Assembly (NCBI RefSeq): GCF_022213955.1
Contig: NZ_JAKNTW010000010.1
Coordinates: 62,001-126,000, forward strand
From: Dolomitihabitans soli
GTDB lineage: Bacteria; Actinomycetota; Actinomycetes; Streptosporangiales; Streptosporangiaceae
Reading direction: 5' to 3'
Length of the DNA stretch: 64,000 bases
Below the pieces are notes generated by a model that did no database searches, was not told the origin of the DNA, and was given only the letters and a program-made list of their open reading frames with translations. The translations under genes were made by a program, and so were the position numbers. Positions 39,359-51,693 of the stretch are shown here, piece by piece (within the stretch, counting starts at the first letter, position 1; every line of letters begins with the position of its first letter).

Positions 39359-39469
39359 ATGAATATCAACCTGTTCCCGACCAGCGCGGATCGCTGTGGG
39401 TGGCGCTGCCGCCGTCGGCGCCGCTTCGGATGCGGCTGGCGTAGGCGTAGGCGTTTCTGGTGGTGGTAG
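39359..39469 (+). CDS. Micro-gene: 36-residue Cys/Trp/Arg-rich peptide
   Basis: ATG at 39359 sits 4 bp after AGGGGGG, and an in-frame TAG lies four codons before it, so no other start is possible. Residues 1-11 are a neutral leader-like part (MNINLFPTSAD). Residues 12-36 contain 12 Arg, 5 Trp and 3 Cys and show an internal duplication: CGWRCRRRRRFG (13-24) and CGWRRRRRFWWW (25-36). The stop is followed after 9 bp by a perfect 15-bp hairpin. The second Arg run alternates CGT and AGG, uncommon in so G+C-rich a genome. It could be a peptide precursor, a cationic antimicrobial-like peptide or a ribosome-stalling leader for the WYL regulator gene. No known family is recognised; expression is not shown. 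Confidence 0.7.
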   Translation: MNINLFPTSADRCGWRCRRRRRFGCGWRRRRRFWWW

Positions 39470-39478
39470 CCGAATCAA

Positions 39479-39512
39479 CTGAGGGCCGGCGGAGCAATCC
39501 GCCGGCCCTCAG
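39479..39512 (+). terminator. 15-bp GCAA-loop hairpin after the micro-gene
   Basis: CTGAGGGCCGGCGGA (39479-39493) and its perfect complement (39498-39512) flank a GCAA tetraloop. It starts 9 bp after the micro-gene stop. There is no U-run, but such strong hairpins end transcripts in actinomycetes. It could also act as an attenuator for the downstream gene. Confidence 0.8.
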
Positions 39513-40596
39513 CATTTCCGCCACCGTACGGCAGGCGCAGGCCGCCCCGGCCTGAACACCGACCGCCTCACCCACTGGGCACGGCATATGTCTCGCCCAC
39601 CGGGCACGCGGCATGTAGGTCGGTTCCTGACCCAGATGGCTGGCATCCTGTACCTCATGAGCGACACCCCGGTCCGGCTGCTGAATCTGCTCTCCCTGCT
39701 CCAGACGCCGCGCGAGTGGCCGGGGAGTGAGCTGGCCGGACGGCTGGGGGTCAGCCCGCGCACCATCAGACGCGACATCGAGCGGCTCCGCGACCTGGGC
39801 TACCCGGTGCAGGCGACGATGGGCGCGATCGGCGGATACCGGCTGATCGCGGGCACGGCGATGCCACCGCTGCTGCTGGACGACGAGGAGGCGGTCGCCA
39901 TCGCGGTCGGTCTGCGCGCGGCGGCGGGACATCCGGTCGAGGGCATCGAGGACGCCTCGGTGCGCGCACTGGCGAAGCTGGAGCAGGTGCTCCCCGGACG
40001 GCTGCGACGCCGGGTCGGCAACCTGACCGCCGCCACGGTCCAGATGGCCTCCACCACCTCGACCGATCCCGTCGATCCCGAGATCCTGACCGTGCTGGCC
40101 GGCGCCATCGCCAACCACGAGCGCCTCCGCTTCCGCTACCGCGCGGGCGACGGCGCCGAGAGCGGACGCCTGGTCGAGCCGAACCGGCTCGTCGCCACCG
40201 GCCGCCGCTGGTATCTCCTCGCCTACGACAACGACAGGGACGACTGGCGGATCTTCCGCGCCGACCGTGTCACCGCGCCGCAGCCGACGGGCGTCAGGAC
40301 CGCACCGCGCGAACTGCCCGCCGAGGACGCGGCCGAGTACGTCACCAGCAAGCTCTACAGCCTGGCGCCCACCTACCGCGCGGTGGCCACCCTGCGCGCC
40401 CCGGCCGAGGAGGTCGCGGGCCGGGTGGGCGACGCCCCCGGCGACGTGCAGCCGATCGACGAGCGAAGCTGCCGGCTGCACAGCCACACCGACACCCTGG
40501 AATGGCTGGCGTTCCGGCTGGTGATGCTCGGCTGCGAATTCGAGGTGCACGAGCCGCCGGAGCTCATCGACCACCTCCGGAGGCTCGGCGCCCGCG

Positions 40597-43214
<2,618 letters not shown>

Positions 43215-43233
<19 letters not shown>

Positions 43234-43535
43234 TTCCGCTCTCCTCCAGCCTCGTGGACGGCACGCAACGCCGACTCCAGCTCGGCGATCCGATCCAGCA
43301 GATCGATCACCAGCCCCAGCGAGGCGTAGTTCAGCGACAGACCCGCACGCAGCCGCCGCACCCGCGCCGCCACGGCCACCTGCGAGAGGGGGAGGCACCA
43401 CTCGCCCCTGCTGTCCCTGACCGCTTCCAGCACCCCCAACGCCACCAGCCGCCGGACCACCTCGGGATGCAACCCGGTGGCGTGGGCGAAGGAGTCGAGA
43501 TCGAGCAGCCGGACCGGAACGAGCGCATACGTCAC
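43215..43535 (-). CDS. cbpM: MerR-like chaperone modulator CbpM
   Basis: A 106-residue small helical protein with a MerR-type winged-helix head ([20 protein letters not shown]) and an N-terminal VRLLDLD. The second half is a helical tail ([19 protein letters not shown]). In other bacteria CbpM binds the J domain of CbpA and tunes it. The location between a CbpA-type dnaJ and clpB supports this. GTG 43535 follows GGGAGGCGGTC. A heat-shock repressor of the HspR type is the alternative, but the short length and sequence favour CbpM. Confidence 0.8.
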
Positions 43536-43572
43536 GACCGCCTCCCAGGGACGCACGCGAACAGGACACGGG

Positions 43573-44529
43573 TCACCGTCGGCTCCTGGGGTCGAAGCGG
43601 GAGACGCCGGCGAGTTGTTCGAACAGGCGCCGTTCCTCGTCACTCAGCCGCTCGGGCACCATGATCTTGACCTCGGCGTACAGGTCGCCCGCCGTACCGC
43701 GCGGGTTGGGCAGTCCGCGCCCGCGCAGCCGCAGCCGCCGCCCGGACGACGTGCCCGCGGGCACCTTCAGCTTGGTCTCCCCGCCCGGCGTGTCCACCGC
43801 CACGGACGCTCCCAGCGCCGCCTCCCAGGGACTGATCGGCAGGTCGACGCGGAGGTTCCGGCCCTCGACGCGGTAGCGGGGATGCCCGGCGATCCGCACC
43901 ACCAGGTACAGGTCGCCCGGCCTCGCCCCCTCGCCGCCGCGGCCGCCCTGGCCGGCGAGCCGGATGCGCTGCCCCTCCGTGACGCCCGCCGGGATGGTGA
44001 CCTCCAAGGTGCGCGGGCCGCCCGGACCGGGGAGGGTGATCGAGCGGCGTCCGCCCCGGTAGGCGTCCTCGACCGTGAGCGTGATCTCGGCCTCCTGGTC
44101 CGCCCCCGGCACCGGCCCCCAGCCGCGCCCGCGGAACATGCCGCCGAGGAGGTCCTCCAGGTCGATCTCGCCCCCCTCGCCGCCCGCCGTACGCCAGCCG
44201 CCCGTCCCGAACCCCGTGTCTCCCACGCCGGCCCCCGCGCCGGCTCGGGCCCCGGCTCGGGCGCGGGCGCGGGCGTAGGTCTCGGGGTCGACGTCGGGCG
44301 CGACCTGGCGGAAGTCGGGCCCGAACGCGTCGTACCTGCGGCGCGTCTCAGGATCGGACAGCACCGCGTACGCCTCGGAGATCTCCTTGAACCGGTCCTC
44401 GGCGGCGGGATCCTTGTTGACGTCGGGATGGTAGCTGCGCACCAGTTTGCGGTAGGCCCGCTGGATCTCGTCCTGACCGGCCGTCCGGTCCACCCCGAGG
44501 ACCTCGTAGAAGTCCCGCCGGGCGGCCAT
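43573..44529 (-). CDS. cbpA: DnaJ-family co-chaperone, CbpA type (no zinc finger)
   Basis: A 318-residue type-II J protein. The J domain holds YEVLGVDRTAGQDEIQRAY and HPD in SYHPDVNKD. A Gly/Ala/Arg-rich linker follows (about residues 85-115, ARARAGARAGAGAG), then two beta-sandwich peptide-binding domains with VTIPAGVTEGQRIRLAGQG and SPWEAALGASVAVDTPGG. The four C-x-x-C zinc motifs of classical DnaJ are absent. The ATG at 44529 shares its A with the stop of grpE (TGATG). Confidence 0.93.
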   Translation of the reverse strand: MAARRDFYEVLGVDRTAGQDEIQRAYRKLVRSYHPDVNKDPAAEDRFKEISEAYAVLSDPETRRRYDAFGPDFRQVAPDVDPETYARARARAGARAGAGAGVGDTGFGTGGWRTAGGEGGEIDLEDLLGGMFRGRGWGPVPGADQEAEITLTVEDAYRGGRRSITLPGPGGPRTLEVTIPAGVTEGQRIRLAGQGGRGGEGARPGDLYLVVRIAGHPRYRVEGRNLRVDLPISPWEAALGASVAVDTPGGETKLKVPAGTSSGRRLRLRGRGLPNPRGTAGDLYAEVKIMVPERLSDEERRLFEQLAGVSRFDPRSRR

Positions 44530-45050
44530 CACTCCGCCTCTTTCGCGACCACCACCACCGCGGGCCGCAACTGCGCGGAATCCTCGCCATATCCGGGACG
44601 GAGCACCTCCACCACCGTCCCCGGCGCGACGTCGTCCCGTTCGACGGTCGCCACCGCCTCATGCCGCGCCGGGTCGAACGGCACCCCGCTCTCCGCGTGG
44701 CGGGTGTAACCGAGCCGGGCCAGCACGTCCACCGCCTGATCCCGTACGGCCCGCACCCCCGCGATGACCGCGCCGGAGTCATCGCCCGCGTGCTGCAACG
44801 CCAGCTCCAGGTTGTCCAGCACGGGCAGCCACGCGGCCGTCACCCTGCCCCGTTCCTCCGCCCGTGAGCGTTCGGTGTCCTTCACGATCCGTTTGCGGAC
44901 GTTCTCCAGTTCGGCGGCGGTCCGCAGCCAGCGATCCTCCAGCTCCGCGAGCTTCGCGTCCGTGGACTCCCCCGCATCGCCCTGCGCGGTCTGCGGCTCG
45001 GCTCCGGCCCCCTCGCCGGCGCTCCCGGGCACATCCGGACGGCCGCTCAT
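44529..45050 (-). CDS. grpE: GrpE nucleotide-exchange factor
   Basis: A 173-residue partner of DnaK. A long coiled-coil head ([20 protein letters not shown]) is followed by the central [13 protein letters not shown] and the conserved beta-wing [15 protein letters not shown] and the end [12 protein letters not shown]. The ATG at 45050 overlaps the dnaK stop as ATGA, so it is translationally coupled. Confidence 0.95.
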   Translation of the reverse strand: MSGRPDVPGSAGEGAGAEPQTAQGDAGESTDAKLAELEDRWLRTAAELENVRKRIVKDTERSRAEERGRVTAAWLPVLDNLELALQHAGDDSGAVIAGVRAVRDQAVDVLARLGYTRHAESGVPFDPARHEAVATVERDDVAPGTVVEVLRPGYGEDSAQLRPAVVVVAKEAE

Positions 45051-46981
45051 TTGCCCTCACGCGACTCGGAGTCCGAGGTGGTGAACTCGGCGTCGATCAC
45101 ATCCTCCTCGCCCGCAGAACCCCCTGAGGGGGCCCCTGCGGGGGCCTCCGTCCGGCCCTGCGACGGCACACCGGTCTCCCCCGGCCGCGCCGCCGCGGCG
45201 AGCCCGTGAAAGACCTGCTGCAGCTCCGCCGTCAACGACCGCAACCGATCAAGCGGCGTCTCCTCCTCACCCACCGCCTGCCGCGCCTCGCCCACCAGCT
45301 GCTCGGCCCGGGCCTTCTCATGCACCGCCACCTGCTCGCCCAGCTCACCCAGTCGCCGCTCCACCTGATACGCCACCGCGTCCAGCTCGTTCCGCGCGTC
45401 GATCGTCTCCCGCAACCGCGCGTCCTGCGTGCGATGCCGCTCAGCGTCCGCGATCATCTGCTCGATGTCGGCCTTGTCCAGATTCGAGCTCTCGCTGATC
45501 GTGATCCGCTGCTCCGCCTCGGTGTCCTTGTCCCGCGCCGAGACGTTCAAGATCCCGTTCGCGTCGATGTCGAAGGTCACCTCGACCTGCGGCACCCCGC
45601 GCGCGGCCGGCCGGATGTTCTCCAACCGGAACCGCCCCAGCACCCGGTTGTCGGCCGCCCGCTCCCGCTCCCCCTGCAACACCACCACGTCCACCGCGCT
45701 CTGCTCGTCCTCAGCCGTGCTGAACGTCTGCGTACGGCGCGCCGGAATCGTGGTGTTCCGCTCGATGACCTTCGTCATCACCCCGCCCAGCGTCTCCACC
45801 CCGAGCGACAACGGCGTCACGTCCAGCAGCACGACATCCTGGACCTCACCCTTGATGATCGCCGCCTGCACCGCCGCCCCGATCGCCACCACCTCGTCGG
45901 GGTTGACCGTCATGTTCGGGTCCTTGCCCCCGGTCAGCCGCCGCACCAGAGCCTGCACCGCCGGAATCCGCGTCGACCCGCCGACCAGGATCACCTCATC
46001 CAGGTCATCGGCCGTCAGCCGGGCATCGGCCATCGCCTGCTCCACCGGACGCACACACCGCTCCACCAGATCCGCCGTGATCTGGTCGAACGTGGACCGC
46101 ATCAACGTGGTGTTCAAATGCTTGGGCCCGGTGGCGTCCGCCGTCACGAACGGCAGGCTGATCGTCGTCTGCGTCACCGACGACAGCTCCACCTTCGCCT
46201 TCTCCGCCGCCTCGAACAACCGCTGCAACGCCTGCGGATCACGCCGTAGGTCGATCCCCTCCTGGCGCTGGAACTCATCCGCCAGATGATCCACCACCCG
46301 CCGGTCGAAATCGTCCCCGCCCAGATGACCGTCCCCGGAGGTGGCCCGGACCTCGATGACCCCCTCACCGATGTCCAGCACACTCACGTCGAAGGTGCCG
46401 CCCCCCAGATCGAACACCAGCACCGTCTCGTTCGCCTTCTTGTCCAGCCCATAGGCCAACGCCGCCGCGGTCGGCTCGTTGATGATCCGCAACACCTCCA
46501 GGCCCGCGATCCGCCCCGCGTCCTTCGTCGCCTGCCGCTGCGCGTCGTTGAAATACGCCGGAACCGTGATCACCGCCTCGGTGATCTTCTCCCCCAGATA
46601 CTTCGCCGCGTCGGCCACCAGCTTCCGCAGCACCAGCGCCGACACCTCCTCCGGCGCGTACTGCTTGGACCCCACCTGGAAACGAACCGCCCCCTCCGGC
46701 CCCTCCACCACATCGAAGGACACCGCGTGCTGCTCGCTCGGCACCTCCTCGAACCGCCTGCCCACGAACCGCTTGGCCGAGTACACCGTCCCCTTCGGAT
46801 TCAAGATCGCCTGACGCCGCGCCAACTGCCCGACCAGCCGCTCCCCCTGATCGGTGAACGCCACCACCGACGGCGTCGTCCGCGCCCCCTCCGCGTTCGG
46901 CAACACCGTCGGCTGACCATCCACCATCGCGGCGATCACCGAGTTCGTCGTGCCCAGATCGATGCCGACTGCCTTCGCCAT
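45047..46981 (-). CDS. dnaK: DnaK (Hsp70) chaperone
   Basis: A 644-residue Hsp70. The ATPase domain has [19 protein letters not shown] at the start, [35 protein letters not shown] and [13 protein letters not shown]; the linker [15 protein letters not shown] and the substrate domain with [17 protein letters not shown] follow. The C-terminal tail is shorter than in classical forms, ending [12 protein letters not shown]. The ATG at 46981 follows GGGGAGTCATGTG; the frame is open upstream. It heads the operon dnaK-grpE-cbpA-cbpM-clpB. No CIRCE or HAIR element is found in the 266-bp spacer upstream, so its regulation may differ from the usual operon. Confidence 0.96.
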   Translation of the reverse strand: MAKAVGIDLGTTNSVIAAMVDGQPTVLPNAEGARTTPSVVAFTDQGERLVGQLARRQAILNPKGTVYSAKRFVGRRFEEVPSEQHAVSFDVVEGPEGAVRFQVGSKQYAPEEVSALVLRKLVADAAKYLGEKITEAVITVPAYFNDAQRQATKDAGRIAGLEVLRIINEPTAAALAYGLDKKANETVLVFDLGGGTFDVSVLDIGEGVIEVRATSGDGHLGGDDFDRRVVDHLADEFQRQEGIDLRRDPQALQRLFEAAEKAKVELSSVTQTTISLPFVTADATGPKHLNTTLMRSTFDQITADLVERCVRPVEQAMADARLTADDLDEVILVGGSTRIPAVQALVRRLTGGKDPNMTVNPDEVVAIGAAVQAAIIKGEVQDVVLLDVTPLSLGVETLGGVMTKVIERNTTIPARRTQTFSTAEDEQSAVDVVVLQGERERAADNRVLGRFRLENIRPAARGVPQVEVTFDIDANGILNVSARDKDTEAEQRITISESSNLDKADIEQMIADAERHRTQDARLRETIDARNELDAVAYQVERRLGELGEQVAVHEKARAEQLVGEARQAVGEEETPLDRLRSLTAELQQVFHGLAAAARPGETGVPSQGRTEAPAGAPSGGSAGEEDVIDAEFTTSDSESREGK

Positions 46982-47247
46982 CACATGACTCCCCTGCGGC
47001 TGCGCGGCGGTTCCGCCCCCTTTGGTCTGCGTGCCCTGGCCACTGGTGGCGAACCTGTGGCGCGCGGAGATTGTCTTTGACGTCATCCCAGGTCAGGCCG
47101 TACCAAGCGGGTGGTCGCAGCGGCCGGAAAGCCCTCGGCAGGGACCCGTAAACCGGCGGGAAACAAACCGTAAGACCCCTCGGCCATAGTGAAGTCATCG
47201 AGCGGAACGCAGGGCGAGCAAGGGGCCGCAAGGCGAGGAGGCGGGAG

Positions 47248-47835
47248 ATGTCGGAGAACGACAGGCTGCTGGTGGCGGTCATCATCGGCAGCACCCGCCA
47301 CGGCCGGTTCGGCCCGACGGTGGCCGGCTGGTTCGCGAACAGGGCGCGCAAGCGCGCGGACCTGGACGTCGACCTGATCGACCTGGCCGAGGCCGGGCTG
47401 CCGGAGACCCTCACCGAGCCGGACGAAGCCGTCCCGCCACCGGTGCGGGCGCTGGCTCCCCGGCTGGCCGCGGCGGACGCGTTCGTGGTGGTGACCCCTG
47501 AGTACAACCGGAGCTTCCCCGCTCCGCTCAAGACCGCCATCGACTGGTACTTCGAGGAGTGGAAGGCCAAGCCCGTCACCTTCGTCTCCTACGGCAGGGA
47601 GTCGGGCGGCGTGCACGCGACCGCCCAGCTGCGTCAGGTCTTCACCGAACTGCACGCCATCCCGATCCGAGAAGCCATCAGCCTGCCCTGCTACTGGGAC
47701 CAGTTCGCCGCCGACGGCAGCTGGCCCAAACCGACCGCGCCGTGCAACCACGTCATCGGGACCACGCTGGACCAGTTGTCCTGGTGGGCCCACACGCTGC
47801 GCGAGGGCCGCTCCAAGCGGCCCTACACGACCTGA
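47248..47835 (+). CDS. NADPH-dependent FMN reductase-family protein
   Basis: A 195-residue flavodoxin-fold reductase. The phosphate loop VAVIIGSTRHGRFGPTVAGW opens it, and the flavin motif TPEYNRSFPAPLKTAIDW follows, with VSYGRESGGVHATAQLR. It reduces FMN or quinones in family precedents. The ATG at 47248 follows GGAGGCGGGAG. It is followed after 29 bp by a DHFR-like gene and probably forms a two-gene unit divergent from dnaK. Confidence 0.9.
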   Translation: MSENDRLLVAVIIGSTRHGRFGPTVAGWFANRARKRADLDVDLIDLAEAGLPETLTEPDEAVPPPVRALAPRLAAADAFVVVTPEYNRSFPAPLKTAIDWYFEEWKAKPVTFVSYGRESGGVHATAQLRQVFTELHAIPIREAISLPCYWDQFAADGSWPKPTAPCNHVIGTTLDQLSWWAHTLREGRSKRPYTT

Positions 47836-47864
47836 GTCACCTGAACACCCCCACGGAGGACACC

Positions 47865-48437
47865 ATGAGGAAGATCATTGCCACGACCTTCGCGACGGTC
47901 GACGGCTTCCAGAACGACCCGCAGATCTGGTCCGGCGAATACTTCACCGCCGAGGCCGCCCGATACTCCGCCGAACTGCTCTTCGGCAGCGACACGATGC
48001 TGATGGGCCGGGTCACCTACGACAACATGGCGCAGGCGTGGCCGTCCATGTCCGGCGATCCGTTCGCCGACAAGGCGAACAGCGTCCGCAAGTACGTGGT
48101 CTCCTCGACGCTGGAGAAGGCCGAGTGGAACAACACGACCATCATCAAGGGTGACGACCTGGTGCCGGCCGTGACGAAGATCAAGGAGGAGCCCGGTCAG
48201 GACATCCTCATCTGGGGCTTCGGCCGGCTCACCGACGAACTGCTGGAGAACGGACTGCTCGACGAGTATCACGTCTGGATCCACCCGGTGCTGATCGGCA
48301 AGGGCGAGCCCATGTTCAGGGGCGGCGCCGAGGCGAAGCTGGAGCTGACGAAGACCACGCTGCTCAGCTCGGGGATCATCATCCTCACCTACCGCCCGCT
48401 CCCGAAGGCGGCGTCGGAGGAGGCCGCGGAGGCGTGA
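47865..48437 (+). CDS. Dihydrofolate reductase/RibD C-terminal-domain family protein
   Basis: A 190-residue NADPH reductase-like protein. The opening KIIATTFATVDGFQNDPQIW and the block MLMGRVTYDNMAQAWP match the RibD_C family, as do DILIWGFGRLTDELLENGL and VWIHPVLIGKGEPMF. Members are widespread in actinobacteria and have no single established substrate. The ATG at 47865 follows ACGGAGGACACC. Confidence 0.87.
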   Translation: MRKIIATTFATVDGFQNDPQIWSGEYFTAEAARYSAELLFGSDTMLMGRVTYDNMAQAWPSMSGDPFADKANSVRKYVVSSTLEKAEWNNTTIIKGDDLVPAVTKIKEEPGQDILIWGFGRLTDELLENGLLDEYHVWIHPVLIGKGEPMFRGGAEAKLELTKTTLLSSGIIILTYRPLPKAASEEAAEA

Positions 48438-48465
48438 CGGCGGCGGGGTGGCGGGGCCGGTCGCC

Positions 48466-48715
48466 GGCCACGCCACCTCTCGCTGTGCCCGTCCACGCGG
48501 ACTCCCGCAGTGACCCCGCGCGGACGGGCTCCCGCTCTGACGGACTCCCGCTCAGACCCCGGCCACGCCGCCTCCCGCTGTGACTCCGGTCGCGCGGGCT
48601 GATGCGGTGACCCCGCGCGGACGAGCTCCCGCTCTGCCCCCGGCCACGCCGCCTCCCGCCGTGACTCCGGTCGCGCGGGCTCCCCGTGACTCCGGCCACG
48701 CGCGCTGATGATCGC
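48466..48715. repeat. Degenerate tandem repeat (81-95 bp units)
   Basis: The block GGCCACGCC-G/A-CCTC recurs at 48466, 48561 and 48642 with the following CCGCTGTGACTCCGG-type and CGCGCGGACGGGCTCC-type stretches. The array lies between convergent genes and has no coding support. Confidence 0.6.
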
Positions 48716-48727
48716 CGACGGCGAGTG

Positions 48728-49105
48728 TCAGCGGTACCGGAAGCCGTCGAGGAAGCGGCGGAACAGGCCGCCTTCGCGGGGCAGAGCGGGCTCGGGCGGC
48801 GGCGCCTCCCGCCGCTGCCGGGCGATCGGCTGGTCGTAGTCGGTCCGTGCGATGGCGTCGACGACCTGATGCTCGTCGAAGTCCTCCGAGCCGTCGATCA
48901 CCGGCACGAAGCCGACGAGCATGCCGTTTCGCATGACCTGCGCCTCCAGGCCCGCCGTACCGTCGGTGTCCCAGTCCGCCTCGCGGCCGTCGGGGAGCCG
49001 CACCCGGACCCCGAACTGGTAGACGCCGACCCTTGCCAGTTGGCCGTTGATGCCGCGCTCGCGCAACGCGTCGACGACCCGCCGTGCCCGATTCTCTTCC
49101 ACCAT
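48728..49105 (-). CDS. Small conserved hypothetical protein
   Basis: A 125-residue protein with an alpha/beta pattern (ARRVVDALRERGINGQLARV, then GVRVRLPDGREADWDTDG, then MLVGFVPVIDGSEDFDEHQV) and a Pro/Arg-rich tail ending FRRFLDGFRYR. It resembles small conserved actinobacterial cytosolic proteins without assigned role. ATG 49105 is chosen because the upstream frame is Arg/Pro-rich noise. It is divergent from the gene at 49222. Confidence 0.65.
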   Translation of the reverse strand: MVEENRARRVVDALRERGINGQLARVGVYQFGVRVRLPDGREADWDTDGTAGLEAQVMRNGMLVGFVPVIDGSEDFDEHQVVDAIARTDYDQPIARQRREAPPPEPALPREGGLFRRFLDGFRYR

Positions 49106-49221
49106 TCCCAAGATAACCCGGCGAGCGGCGTCGCAGGCGCCGACGGCCTTCCCGAACCGGCATGACAGGCTGACACCATGAGATCGACGGTTCCCGGCGG
49201 CACAGGCCAGGCAGGACAGCG

Positions 49222-49410
49222 ATGAGCGAGCCGGTGATCTGCTCGGCGAAGGGCTGCCGCGCCACCGCGGCGTACGCCGTGGTGTGGAACAACCCGAAAA
49301 TCCATTCGCCGGAGCGGGAGAAGGTCTGGACGGCCTGCGAGGATCATCGCCAGTCCCTCGCCGACTACCTGGACGCGCGCGGGTTCCTGCGCAGGGTGGA
49401 GCCTCTCTAG
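49222..49410 (+). CDS. Small conserved protein with Cys/His pattern
   Basis: A 62-residue protein with CSAKGCRATAAYAVVWNNPK and TACEDHRQSLADYLDARGF. The C-x4-C plus C-x2-H arrangement could bind zinc. Small homologs of this type are common in actinobacteria; the function is unknown. The ATG at 49222 follows AGGACAGCG. Confidence 0.75.
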   Translation: MSEPVICSAKGCRATAAYAVVWNNPKIHSPEREKVWTACEDHRQSLADYLDARGFLRRVEPL

Positions 49411-49514
49411 AGGATCTGGTCCAGTAGGGGGTGAATCGCGACTGAGCCATCGTCCGGGGCCCTGCGGCCGAGGCCGCATGTGATCATGTTGGTCCCCAAC
49501 CTGGAGGCCCCCCG

Positions 49515-51494
49515 ATGTCCGTCACTCCGTTGTTCGGCGCGCGTGTGCTCGCGATGTCCCCCGACGGGCTGACCGCCCGTCTGCGGATCTTCGTCCTCCA
49601 CTACGTCTCCGACCCGCACGAAGAGGTCACGCTGAACGGGGAGCACTGTGAGTTCCTCCGGCACCTCTGGGACTTCGCCATGGAGGTGGACGGCCCGCTC
49701 GCGACCCAGGTCACCATGGAGCAGCTCTACGACGGGATCTGGCTCGACGCCGGGACCGCCGCGTTCATCGAGGACGTCCGGCAGCTCACCCCGGTCACCG
49801 GACGCACTCCGACCGGCGCGGACCTCCAACGCCTGCACGACCATCCGGACCCCGACGGCGGCGGCTGGCCGGGCGAGGACCGCCTCGTCCAGGCGGACTA
49901 CCTCGTCCGGGTCACCGACCCGCGCTGGTTCGAGCACCTGAGGCCGGGCGTGACCTGGACGTCGTCGTGGTATCCGGTGTGGCCGGAGTCGCCGGAGGAC
50001 TGGCCGCACATCGACCCGCCGGACGAGGCCCCCGCCGACACGCCCGAGCTCCACCGGGCCGAACGGCTCGCCGACCAGGACGCCGGCCTGGAGGAGATCC
50101 GCCAGGCGTTCGAGGCCGCGCAGCCGCTCGACACCAGCGCTCCCCCGCTCGCCGAGATCGGCCTCTACTCGGTCACCGGCAATCCGCACGCTCTCGCGCC
50201 CGTCCTCGAACGGCTCAAGGCCGTAGGCGGCGAGGACTACCCGCGCGCCTGCCGCCTGGCCGGCCGCCTGGGAAGCCGCGTACTCGTGGACAGCACCCGG
50301 CCGCTCGAACACCCCCTCCTCGAGTTGCTCACCGGGCTGGACGGCGCTCCCGAGTCGGCGGCGAACGCGCTGTGGCTGCGGGGGAGGGTGAGTTTCCGGA
50401 AGGGCGCGTACGACGAGGCCAGGGACATGTGGACGGAGGCCGCCGCCACCGCGATCCGCCCGTACGCGGCCTGGGCCATGAACGGACTCGCGGCCACGGG
50501 CGGCACGATCGACCTTCACGACCGTGACGGCCGGCTCATCACCGAACTCGCGGACGAACTCTTCCTCGATGACCGCCTTGAGGAAGCCCTCCACGCGTAC
50601 TCGTCGGCCGCCGAGGCCGAGATGACCGAGCGGGTCGCCCACTGCATCGGTGACATCCATCGCAAGCAGGGCCGCCCCGCCGAGGCCGCCGAGGCGTACG
50701 AGCACGCGCTGGAGCTCTCCGACGGATGGAACGCCACGACCGCCGCGTTCAACCTGGCCGCGATGAGGGCGAAGCTGAACGACCGGGACGGCGCCATCGC
50801 GGCCGCCCGCGAGGCGCACCGCCGATGCGTCGCCGAAGGCCAGTCGCGGGAGCGGAGAGTCAGGACCGCGACGCACCTGGGTGACATGCTCCGGCTGCGC
50901 GGCGACTGGGCGCAGGCGAGAGCCGCCTACGAGGAGGCCATCCGAACGGGACAGCGGAAGAACAAGAGTGAGGGGCAGCCCTGGTCGGCGCGCTGGACCT
51001 ACATCGGACTCGGCGAGGTCCAGGCCAAGCTCGGCGAGACCGATGTCGCCAGGCAACTGCTCCAGCGCGTGGTACGGCAGTGCGGGCCCGTTTCCACGGA
51101 CATGCCCGAGGACCGCCGGAAGGCCTGGGCCGCCGCCACGGAACGGCTTGGTCATCTCGCCAAGGACCAGCGCGACGTGCCCGAGGCCGAGTCGTGGTAC
51201 CACCAGATCATCGAACACGGCACGCCCAGGGAGGCGATATGGGCCACCGCGCACCTGGCCGAGCTGCACTACTGGCTCGACCACGAGGACCAGGCCCACA
51301 CGCTCTACCAGCGAGTGCTGGACCGCACCGAGGAGGCCGAACTGATCGCCGAGGCCGCGTTCCGGCTCGGCGAGCTGACCGCGGCGGCCGGTGACCTGCC
51401 CAAGGCGATGGACCTGATGGAAACGGTGATCGCCACGGACGATCCGTCGTTCACGCCCCAGGCAACCGGTCTCCTCGCGCGCCTACGCGAATGA
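49515..51494 (+). CDS. Large tetratricopeptide-repeat protein
   Basis: A 659-residue protein. Residues 1-170 form a head of unknown fold (RLRIFVLHYVSDPHEEVTL and VTWTSSWYPVWPESPEDWPH). Residues from about 190 on contain many TPR units, for example RPAEAAEAYEHALELSDG, ALHAYSSAAEAEMTERVAH and AYEEAIRTGQRKNK. The protein should be a cytosolic scaffold. The ATG at 49515 follows CTGGAGGCCCCCCG; a small palindrome GTTGG-TCC-CCAAC (49489-49501) lies just upstream. Confidence 0.82.
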   Translation: MSVTPLFGARVLAMSPDGLTARLRIFVLHYVSDPHEEVTLNGEHCEFLRHLWDFAMEVDGPLATQVTMEQLYDGIWLDAGTAAFIEDVRQLTPVTGRTPTGADLQRLHDHPDPDGGGWPGEDRLVQADYLVRVTDPRWFEHLRPGVTWTSSWYPVWPESPEDWPHIDPPDEAPADTPELHRAERLADQDAGLEEIRQAFEAAQPLDTSAPPLAEIGLYSVTGNPHALAPVLERLKAVGGEDYPRACRLAGRLGSRVLVDSTRPLEHPLLELLTGLDGAPESAANALWLRGRVSFRKGAYDEARDMWTEAAATAIRPYAAWAMNGLAATGGTIDLHDRDGRLITELADELFLDDRLEEALHAYSSAAEAEMTERVAHCIGDIHRKQGRPAEAAEAYEHALELSDGWNATTAAFNLAAMRAKLNDRDGAIAAAREAHRRCVAEGQSRERRVRTATHLGDMLRLRGDWAQARAAYEEAIRTGQRKNKSEGQPWSARWTYIGLGEVQAKLGETDVARQLLQRVVRQCGPVSTDMPEDRRKAWAAATERLGHLAKDQRDVPEAESWYHQIIEHGTPREAIWATAHLAELHYWLDHEDQAHTLYQRVLDRTEEAELIAEAAFRLGELTAAAGDLPKAMDLMETVIATDDPSFTPQATGLLARLRE

Positions 51495-51693
51495 CGCCGG
51501 CAGGCGCGTCTGCGAAACCCGGCTTCGCCGTACGAGCCGCGGAATCGTGCGAATCGGACGGCCCTGCGGGCGCCGGGCCGCTGCGTACGCGGCGGCCGGC
51601 GACTACCGAAAAAGAGCTTTTTTGGCAGGTCGATCTGACCCGCGATGTGGATTGGCTGTGAGGAAGGGTCCCGATGGGCGCATACTGGTAGCA

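Noticed and set aside
46982-47247. HAIR or CIRCE heat-shock operators upstream of dnaK
   Set aside because: No CTTGAGT/ACTCAAG or TTAGCACTC/GAGTGCTAA pairs could be found.
48466-48715. Direct repeats between convergent genes as a CRISPR array
   Set aside because: Units are 81-95 bp, degenerate and without constant-length spacers; no cas genes are nearby.
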